From the NCBI GenBank assembly GCA_947561395.2, contig OX387192.1, positions 9,646,221 to 9,710,220 on the forward strand: DNA of 64,000 bases. Direction: 5' to 3'. The first letter of the stretch is position 1, and each line of letters starts with the position of its first letter. Below the pieces are notes generated by a model. It searched no databases. It was not told the origin of the DNA and saw nothing but the letters and a program-made list of their open reading frames with translations. Position numbers and translations under genes: made by a program. Shown here one piece after another: positions 22,916 to 31,468 of the stretch. Origin of the DNA: Buxus sempervirens. Taxonomy: Eukaryota > Streptophyta > Magnoliopsida > Buxales > Buxaceae.

Positions 22916-25761
22916 TCAATCCCTATCGCCTCTACCTCGCCGTCGCTGCCGGATGAAGAAGTGGTCGGAAAAGCGTTGGCTAGCGGGAGAAGAAGGCTCA
23001 CCAAGCAAGGATGGACCAACAGGAGGCACCGGGTCTGCAGGAGGCGCAGGATCGGTAGAAGAGGCTGAGGCCGGAGCTGGATCCTCCTGGGTCAGGTCCA
23101 TGAAGCAGGAAACTGAAGTGTCCGTCGCCAAAGGGACCAGCTCTAGAACCCGAGAGTCCTCCGCAGAAGGAGATGGATCTACGGTACCAGCTACGCCGGG
23201 AACATCCTCCTCTCTCGTAGGCTCGGCCGCCTCTGGCTCAGCTACACCAGGAACATCCTCCTCTCTCGCAGGCTCGACCGCCTCATGAACCGCGGGAACC
23301 TCCAAGTCACCCTCCGCTGGCTCAGGAGCAGTCTCTGGCTCAGATGCAGGAGCGGTCTCAGATACAGGTGCAGCCTCAGGCATCTCGGCTGACTCAGGAA
23401 CTACACCAACAGAGGTAGCCTCGGCCGCCACCTCAGTCTCTCTCTCAGGAATCTCCACAGCTCCTAAAGAGAAGGACCAAGTGCGAGAACTGGATGGTGA
23501 AGGCACCGCATCCTCCTGGAAGACAAAGACAGACTGATCAGAAACAGGAAAGATAAAGAAAAAAATATATATATACAAGAAACTGAAGAAGACAGACCTG
23601 AGCTCCTAAAGGCCCCGCCTGGCCCTGGGCACTGGCCAACTGGGCCCGCAAGTCGGCAATGAGAGCGGCCTGCCCCGTAATGATGACATCGCTCTCAGCA
23701 ATGGCGGCGTCTCTCTCAGCCAGCTGGCGCTCCAGATCCGCATATCGAGCCCGGACCTCCTCTAGCTGTGCCTCCTGAAATAAGATAAGAAGAGAAAAGA
23801 TATCAGTAAATAAGAAAGAAAGACTAGAAGAATTTACAAGAAAAGGAGGTTCATACCGTGGTGTCATAGAGGCGGATCACTACCCCTTCTATCTCAGTAA
23901 CTCCACCTCGAACGGGCATGGGCTGCATCAGACAACCCACTGAGACCTGCCCGAACCAGGTATCATAATCACTATCGACTAAAAGGCCATCTCCTGCCTC
24001 CCACTCGCCGAAGTGGGCAGGGTCGAATGTACCAGGAGGGATGAAAGGGGCTGTGGCTGGAGGAGCCGCTGGGATCCGGGGCTCACCAGTATGCTGGAAG
24101 AAGAAGCGCTCCCCGAGGTACCATATACTGCCCAACTGCCCAATAAAGAATGGGTACCTCTGGCGTCGCTGATCCAGGGCAAAAGCGGCATCCACAAAAG
24201 GCTGAAAAGCCAACTCGTCATGCAGGCCGTCCAGACGGGGAACAGATAGCTGAGGGTAAACAAAGAAGAATATCAGAATCTGATAAAAAGGAGAAAAGGA
24301 AATGAAGAAAAGAGAGACGGGGAAAGTGCTTACCTCTCTCCTGAAGGTCCTGTCCAGGTGAGCCCTGGCCGACCTAGGGCGACTCTTCTCTGAGTCACGC
24401 CTAATCTGATTCCACCGACGGGCCAAGGGAAATGTCCCCTCAGACAAGGTGGAGGTAGGGCGAAAGTGGGCCACATAGACCTGAGCAAAGAACTGAAAAG
24501 AAAAAAAAAAGAAGAGAAGAGAAGAAGAAAAAAATAACAAAAGAAAAAAGAAAAAAGAGGTTAAGCAGAAAAAAGAAGAGAGAAAAAGAAAAAAAAAGAG
24601 AGAAAAGTAAGGAAAGGAAGAAGAAAAGAATTTATACCTGCAGAAAGGGCCAGAAAAATCTGCAACCCACTCCGGCTCCCCTGGGAGAGGACAGGCCGGA
24701 AACTACCCGCCAAAGCCCCGCTAGCAAGGTGCCATAAACCAACTGGCCCCAGGCATAGTCCCTCGCTCGGTGCAGATCACGGAGAAGACTCAAGAAATGA
24801 GGGCTGACTGAAGTAGTATCCTCCAAGCAGAAGCAGGAGCCCATCATCAGAAGAAAAAGAAATCTGAAAGCTATCGGGAAACTGGGATGCTCCGCTGCTA
24901 AGGTACTGAATCCCCTCTCTATAAATGCCTCCCTCAACCATGTCCGGGAAATACGAGTGATCCTACTCCGATCCCACGCCTCCACGGGCATCTCGTCATA
25001 TCCCAACAGCTCAGCAATCTCCAAGTCCGCCGGCCGATCCATCTCAGTGATGACATCTCCAGTCATCCTGATCCCGGTAATGAGAGCGAAGTTGGAGGGT
25101 CGAATGCCTATCTCCACATCAGGCAGATGGAAGCTCAGGGTCTCCAGGAAAAAGCGCTCCAACAATGCTAAGATCAAGGGCCGATCCTGACGGACGCCGG
25201 TGATAATAATGAAAGGGCCAAATCCAAAACGGCCCATCTCTCGGCGCAGAGAGGACGAGCAAGCCCCTACTACATCAGCAAAAAGGGCCCAGCTCCCTCG
25301 GAAATGGGAAGAAGGATATCTAAGAGGGATGTCTGCCCTAACGCCTGCCGAAGGATGCGTCGTCAAACTGTGAAGAAGAGAGGTGTCCCGGATCTGATCT
25401 GATATCTCTGCAGGAATGGCGACACGAGTCGCCCGGGCCCCTGCCCTACCTCTATGACGGGCTCCCCTACGCTCACAAACCTCACCAGCAGGCTAGAAAG
25501 GCGAATAAAAAGGGTTTAAGTTGAATGTGATAAAAGAAAGGCCGGATATTAAAAAGGGAAAGGGAATACCTCTGGGATCGACTCCAGCGAATCCCCAGAT
25601 GCCCCAGAATCTGAATCTGAAAGCTCCAGACCACTGGGAGAAGAAGGCTCAGGGTCCGGCTCGGCCCTAGAAGAAGATGCCACATCGGCCGGATCCCTCC
25701 GAACCCTCGAAGAGGAAGGCTCATCCGCGGGACCCCGAGAAGCGCGACGTGTACGGGCCAT
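22916..25761 (-). CDS. Antisense gene A: plant mobile domain (PMD)-like protein, six exons
   Basis: Six exons on the minus strand: 25761-25570, 25492-24638, 24492-24334, 24249-23857, 23774-23598 and 23515-22916. Every intron is GT-AG, short (about 77-150 bp) and phase 0, and the joined frame is open for about 791 codons. Exon 1 is Arg/Ser/Asp-rich. Exon 2 carries the recognisable block: FHLPDVEIGIRPSNFALITG, then SCFCLEDTTSVSPHFLSLLR and YAWGQLVYGTLLAGLWR, which matches my memory of the plant mobile domain (host relatives MAIN and MAIL1, involved in transposon silencing). Exon 5 is a heptad-like coiled coil (LEEVRARYADLERQLAERDA). Exon 6 is a Pro/Glu/Ala-rich tail ending in a basic RQRRRGRGDRD, possibly nuclear-targeting. 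The acceptor CCCTGTAG abuts the ATG, implying a 5'-UTR intron. Antisense PMD genes in Tat elements are known; the biochemical role is not. Confidence 0.8.
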
Positions 25762-27186
25762 CTACAGGGACAATTACAGGGAGAAATTTATTATGTTTCA
25801 TTGGAAGTTATTTTATTTGCTTTTCGCGTTTCAGTTGATTTTACTATTCTTTAGATTAATCAATTCTACGTGGATTGCAGAAAAAGAAAATCGGAAGAGA
25901 CACTCCAGAAAGTGCCCGGCTGAACCAGGATCTGATTCTTTTTAGCCTCTATCAATTTCTTTATTATTTCTGTTATACATAAGAATTATATATAAGAAAC
26001 AAAATTTCCTATATATCCTTCTTATAAACAAAAAAGGAGAAAGAAAGAAAGATTTTTGAAACAAGCTATCCAAAATTTTCAATTTTTCTGATAAGTTTAA
26101 ATGGCTGTTCTAAAATCCCTAAAGTGTCCAACTTTATTCTACTTTCAGGCTTACTCAAAGCAGGATCACCATAGCAGGAGCTGTCTATACCTATACATAC
26201 TAGAGATGTTGGATGAAGTTTTAAAGCACAAGAACAAATGCTCAAATTTAGTACAGTTGAACACAACGGTTCGACATAACTAAGGCAAGCCTACAGGTTT
26301 TCAATCCAAGAAAAAATCAGGCATTGATTTGCATTGACTACAGATCGGAATAGGCCTAGAAGCATGAATAAGGGTAAATTGCATGCTAAATGAGATCGAG
26401 TCGGCTAAGAGTTGTTTCAGGCATACAAAAGCATGTTCTTCGTAACAGGGTAAGCATGTCAAGTGTTATGTTGCTGCAGAAAAGAAGTCCTCAGGTTGAT
26501 GAAAAGCGAATATTCAACAAAAGGGTAATACTCAAAATTGAACAAACAGAAGTATAGCAATCAAGAAAGAAACAAGCATAGGGAAATAAGGTTTCAGTTA
26601 AAGACAAAGCAGCACAAGCCAAGTTCTAATACAAACTGATTCAAGAAATGGGCAAGTATAAGGTTTGGGGATTTTGTTCGGTCAGAAGCAAATCTGAAAT
26701 CAAGAGTTCAGTTCAATCAATAACCAGAGTCAAAATCATGCTGGGAACAAACTCTTTCAAGTAGCAAACACATGCACAGATTTTCGGATCAAATATTCTC
26801 AAATGTGTTCGGCCACTTACTTGTTCAGGTCGACAAGAGAAGACTGGACAGTGTTTGTCTCACCAGAGCTTCGAAAGCAAATAAAATTGCCACCAACGAG
26901 GATGGAAGGAGATCTGAGTGTGGCAGAAATGTGAAAGCGAAGAATCACAGGCGGCAATGAGTGAGCTTTGGATGGAAGACGCCCGTTGCAACAGTTCGCC
27001 GGAGAAAACAGAGTTCACCGGAAAGGGCAGAAACCGCCGGAGAGCAGAGAGTCTTGCCGGAGGAGGTGTCTTCGTCGGAGAAGAAGAAGGAAGAAGACCG
27101 GAGGGAAACCACGGTCGCCAGAGAGAACGCAAGGGTTCGGGGGAGTCAAGGGTTTTGCGAGCAAAGTGAAGCCAGTCGCGGTCGCG
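25762..27186 (-). other. Presumed 5' UTR and leader intron of antisense gene A
   Basis: No coding frame with similarity is seen. Read on the minus strand, about 27150-26930 is rich in CTTC and TCTCCGGCG, like a plant 5' UTR. The acceptor CCCTGTAG lies immediately before the ATG at 25761. The donor was not fixed, so the UTR-intron model is inferred. Confidence 0.45.
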
Positions 27187-27192
27187 TTTATA
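27187..27192 (-). promoter_or_regulatory. TATA box of antisense gene A
   Basis: On the minus strand GCATATAAACGCG contains TATAAA. It lies 12 bp downstream of the nearest palindromic site (27205-27225), and CT-rich UTR-like sequence follows at the expected start distance (near 27160). Confidence 0.55.
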
Positions 27193-27204
27193 TGCAACCT
27201 AGAA

Positions 27205-27303
27205 AACCGCACACATAGAGCGGTTGGTATTAATATTGTCGAAAACCGCACATACAGCACGGTTGAAATTGAAAATGCTAAAAACTGCATGTTCAGTACG
27301 GTT
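27205..27303. promoter_or_regulatory. Cluster of three palindromic sites upstream of antisense gene A
   Basis: Units lie at 27205-27225, 27244-27264 and 27283-27303; the last has AACTG for AACCG in the left arm. The cluster ends just upstream of the minus-strand TATA box at 27187. Confidence 0.8.
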
Positions 27304-27634
27304 GGCACCCAAAAATGAATTTTCAAAACTTTTTCAATCTCTTTCAAAGGATCTGTGTCCAGGGCAGTTGTGAATTGCAAGAAGAACCATCCTATCAACT
27401 TTTGCTTTTAAAATTTGCTCAAATCTCACTTCATAGCCACGAGTACTCTGTGAGAGGCGAGGAGAGGTTTTGACCCTTAAGGTTAGGGACTTTTCATCAA
27501 ATCCTTTAAACAAATTCTTTTTTTTCAAAAAACCATATTGGAGTTCTTGCAGCTCATAATCAAATGGACACGATCCTGAGAGGTGCAATTTGCGGGTCTT
27601 TTGCTCTCCGCTGTCAATTGATTCCAATCCCAGC

Positions 27635-27648
27635 GAAGAGGGGGCAGT
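27635..27648 (+). other. Polypurine tract (PPT)
   Basis: GAAGAGGGGGCAGT directly precedes the TG of the 3' LTR, the canonical position for plus-strand priming. Confidence 0.85.
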
Positions 27649-27761
27649 TGTAGACACCCCAAATTGCACCCCAATATAAGAGATTAACCAAGAAGGGCTC
27701 CGAAGGTCTTACTTGAGCCTTGACATGTGTCAAACTTTCAAAAACTTTCAAAATCAGTGCC

Positions 27762-28028
27762 AACCGCACTGTGTATACGGTTTTCATAATCTCGGTTTCA
27801 ACCGCTCTGTATGTGCGGTTGCAACCGCACACACAGCACGGTTCACATCAAGGCTTATTGCGCTGGCGGCCACGTGGCTTCGCGAAGCTTCGGCCGTTAA
27901 GCCGCGTGGACAGCACTCAATTAAAGCATAACTGAATTGAACCGCCCTGTATATGCGGTTTAGTCAAATTTGTACATAAACCGCACTTTCAGTGACGGTT
28001 GTGTAGAAACCGCACTGTGTATACGGTT
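27762..28028. promoter_or_regulatory. Cluster of six palindromic sites (3' LTR U3)
   Basis: These are the 3' LTR copies of the 6721-6987 cluster, at 27762, 27800, 27823, 27940, 27979 and 28008. All arms are intact; the LTR substitutions I noted fall outside the arms. Confidence 0.85.
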
Positions 28029-28229
28029 TTGGCTGTTTCGAGGCTTTGCGAAATAGCTCGATCTCTGAGCCTTATTTACGCATATTACCTCTCTCTCAAG
28101 GACCTAAACTCCCTATTTCACCCTCCGAAACTTGCTGAATTACTCCAATTCAAGCCTTGGAGGAGAATTGGAATAATCTAGAAGGCCTTTTTGGCCTACC
28201 CTTGGGATTCTTCTACCCTTGACTTGGCC

Positions 28230-28237
28230 TATAAATA
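28230..28237 (+). promoter_or_regulatory. TATA box of the 3' LTR
   Basis: Copy of the TATAAATA at 7189. In this LTR it would drive transcription out of the element towards 30068 and beyond. Confidence 0.8.
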
Positions 28238-30072
28238 GAGGGGTCCTCCTCTTGCAAATGGCTGAGAATTTGAAGCTTGGAAGCTCTGTAAGAAGAGGAG
28301 AAACTCTGCTGGATTGCTGCCTCAAGTGTTCAAGCTACCTAAGGTAAAGTCCTGATTACATTTCCAGCTTCTTCTTTACATTCCAACTCCCAACTTCTAC
28401 CTTTCTGTAGTGTAAGGCCAATTTGTGGTTGTTTGCAAGCCCCAAACCCTTTCCAAAGTACCTGGGAATCCTCTCTAGCCCTAAAACGTGAAGAGAGAGC
28501 CTTGGGAAAAGGAAGGTGGAATGGATCCTCTAGGCTTAGAACCTACAAGTGATGAAGAGCATGCTGTGTGGTTATTTTGAACCTATGGATGTTTATTTTC
28601 TGATGTTTTGCACTTGCTCATGGAGAAATATGTGGATCCTTGCTCTCAGTAGCAAAGGATTCCATCCTTCTCCTAGGGAGTGATTTTCCACATCTTCACA
28701 CCCACTTTCCACCATTTTTTATCAAAATAGGCTAGATCTTGGATTTCCATGTAAATATGGAAAATCTGAGATCATTGGCCTTAGAGTGAGTTTTTAGAAC
28801 TTCATGAGAGGGTTTTTATTGATTTTGAGGTTTTGGTCGAATCCACATGCACACATGTACTGGTTTCCTTGTTTCCTCTTCAAAAAACTTCAAAACAGGA
28901 CAGATCTGTGGCCTGTCTTGGAAGACTCATAACTTCATCCTCCGGATGAATTTTTGAGTAATTCCAAAGACATGTGATAGATGGATGTGTCTACTTAATA
29001 TCTGGAAATTTTCGTCCACTTCCATGTAGCCATTTTTTGACACCATCTCTTCAAAGTTTGTAAGACAGTTCAGCCCAGATTGCTGAACTTGCCGCTTTGA
29101 TGGTGCACTATTTGCTCAGTTTTAATCCGTTTCCTATGATTCCAGTTTCTGAGTTTTCTTTGGGAAGTCTATTTTCATTTCCAACTGGTTTCAGCAGATT
29201 TCAATCTGTTTTGTGCCTTGGGTGCTCAATGGACTCAGAGGTGCTCGCTGGCATAGTCCAGAGCTCATCTGTGGTCTTTTAGGCCTGTTCAAGAGAGCAC
29301 ACAAGTCACATCCGGATAGAGATTGGTGTGAGGTTTTTTTCTTTGGAAAGATGGCACTACATACCACCTCCATACCAATTTTCATGGATTTTTATTGAGC
29401 CAAACTCCACGAATAGAGCTTTGAAAATGCCTACTTAACACTTTTTCTGAGTTATAACAGCAGATTTCATATGTAGATTTCTCTCTTGTTTTGGATCGGA
29501 TTAAGCTGAATTTTCTACTATATACTCTACTATATACCAGTTTTCCAATGGCTTTGGTTTCATTTGATTTGGATTTGAATTGGGGGAGTTATGGTTTATC
29601 AAAGCTTTCAAGTTCTTTTGACCTATTTTCTCCAGATTTGCCTTGGCTTGATTTTCTTCAATTTTACTTTGATTTTCCTTCACTCATGAGGTTTTAGAAG
29701 TGATGAATCCACAAAGAGAGCCTAAGTTCATTAGACTTCTCATGTGGAATGATCACATACATGGTGCTTGTTGTAAGCATCCTTTTGCCCATTTTGTTAG
29801 AAAATAATTCTTAGTATGAGCAAGCATATGGTAACCGTCTTAGACGGATGAGTGGGGGTGCCTAACACCTTCCTCCGCTCATAAATAATTCCCCGTACCC
29901 AATCTCTGGATTTTCCTTGTATTAGAGCTACTTTGGCTCTATTTGACATCTATGAACCCTTTGGTGTCCATTCACACCTTAAAATGGATGGTGACGACTC
30001 TTATTTTTATCGATCCCCGCGTGACGATAATCGGAAGTCATCCGAGATGACGAATCCATGTCTCACACTCTC

Positions 30073-30670
30073 CACGTGTTATTATATAATTGGAGGGTAT
30101 AGTTTAATTCCATGGTTTTCGCGATCATGGAAACATCTTGGTGCTTTCTTGATCCTTTCCATTTACTCAAAAACTTAATAATCCCTCAAAAACATTTAAA
30201 GTATTGAACCATCATTTCAGTATAATATTTCCTTTTCATGGAGATAAACATTTCATCCTCTAATTGGGTTATCTTGATCATATGTGCTTTCATGGCTGAA
30301 GTGTTGGTGTTAGATGCATCTGATATTGCTTACAAATTTTCATTTTAATAATCATTAGAGACCATTTCAAGTTTTGGTGATAATTCAGAATTTCTTTAAT
30401 GATCATCAATCATCAGAAAAACCCATTAAAAGCATCTGATTTTGCTGATTCTTGTTGTGATGGAGACAGTCAATTCGGATGGTGTGTCCTCAATCACTTT
30501 GAATTAGATCTCATTTTCTTTTAGTTGCTTTCACTTTGATTCTAGCAAGATTTCAAGCTGTCAATATGCCATTTTAACTATGAATTAAGCTAAGCCTAAG
30601 CTAGATAATTAATTAGGCTCGTGACTAGAACCTAAGATTTCAACTATCCAAAGTTTTTATAGACAAGTGA
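30073..30670. other. Right flank of the retrotransposon
   Basis: No gene or RNA is recognised. A CACGTG G-box core lies at 30073-30078, directly at the insertion point. Confidence 0.4.
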
Positions 30671-30679
30671 TCAAATAAT

Positions 30680-31320
30680 CCCCAAAATATGGAAAAGAAA
30701 ATAACAAGTATATGATATACGTAACCTGTTGACGAGCAAGGCAGCGAGCGCGTCGGCTACAAGCAAGGCAGCGACAACAACGGCAACGAGCAAGGCAGTG
30801 ACATCGACGACAATGAGCGACGGCAACAAGCAACTAGTGATGGAGACGAGCGACGGCAAGGAAGGGAAGTGCGACAGCCACGAAGGGAAGTGCGACGGTG
30901 GCAAAACCCTTAGAGTAAAACGAAACACAGTAAAGAATGAAAGGGGGTGCGTCGGGTGGGAAATTAGGTTACATTTTCAGCGGCGGTACAAATTTACCGC
31001 CGGTAATTAATATATTAGCGGCGGGAAAAATATTCCGACGCAAAACAATATTCCGATGTAAAACATTAACACCGGCGGAAATCTTACTGCCTGTGAAGAC
31101 ACATGAAAGCTATTACCGGCAGTAACAATTTTACCGCTGGCGTTTCATTTTCACTAGCGGTAAATTACCTCCGGTATATACATTTTCACACCATACTTTC
31201 GCGCGCCATCCTTCTTTTGCTTTGTTTTAACTTTTAAAGGCACGCTATTTGTATTTTTAGAGGCGGGTTTTACGTACCTCCGGTAAAGGTCCGTTGTCTA
31301 AAATCCTTTGTTTTGTAGTG
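30680..31320 (-). mobile_element. Terminus of a CACTA (En/Spm) DNA transposon, fragment
   Basis: The segment ends TTTGTTTTGTAGTG at 31320, which on the minus strand is CACTACAAAACAAA, a CACTA terminus. From about 30970 to 31290 there are many GC-rich subterminal repeats of ACCGGCGG / CCGCCGGTA type in both orientations, as expected for this superfamily. A low-complexity CGACGG-rich stretch (30730-30910) is probably its first exon or UTR. No matching opposite terminus is in the window, so the inner limit is uncertain. Confidence 0.7.
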
Positions 31321-31336
31321 ACAACTCTACTTTTAT

Positions 31337-31468
31337 TAGGGTTGGGCTTGGGCATGATTTCCAAGCCCAAAATCAGGGCCGGGCCGGGCTTGGGCAAGCC
31401 CTAAAGTACTTATATATGCTCTTAAGCTTAGCCCAAACCCGGCCCAGCCCGATAAATTGCCACCCCTA
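31337..31468. mobile_element. Probable hAT-type MITE remnant
   Basis: The stretch is full of GGGCTTGGGC / GCCCAAGCC-type text and ends AATTGCCACCCCTA, a common end of plant hAT-related MITEs. The left end reads TTAGGGTTGGGC and is imperfect. Confidence 0.4.

Larger units (their letters stand above)
6608..30067 (+). mobile_element. Full-length Tat/Ogre-type Ty3/gypsy retrotransposon, 23.46 kb
   Basis: Two 2419-bp LTRs (6608-9026 and 27649-30067) bound the element, each starting TGTAGACACC and ending TCTCACA. The insertion is flanked by CTCTC at 6603-6607 and 30068-30072. In order it holds the PBS (9029), a 3.3-kb leader with tandem repeats, gag-pro (12363-16142), pol in the order RT, RNase H, second RNase H, integrase (16103-19729), a roughly 1-kb spacer, two antisense spliced genes (22436 to 20782 and 25761 to 22916), an upstream region for those genes, and a PPT (27635). 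Pol order RT-RNH-INT gives Ty3/gypsy; the second RNase H, lack of a chromodomain, great size and antisense genes fit the Tat/Ogre group. I counted about 13 LTR differences (about 0.5%), meaning a recent insertion. The sense coding frame is broken in four places. Confidence 0.95.
27649..30067 (+). repeat. 3' LTR
   Basis: This is the direct repeat of 6608-9026, preceded by the polypurine tract and followed by the second copy of the CTCTC target duplication. Differences from the 5' LTR that I noted are mostly single transitions, for example at 27857, 27961 and 28054. Confidence 0.95.

Noticed and set aside
30729-31010. 93-codon Ser/Thr/Ala-rich frame
   Set aside because: Low-complexity CGACGG/AGCAAGGC repeats inside the CACTA end; no family seen.
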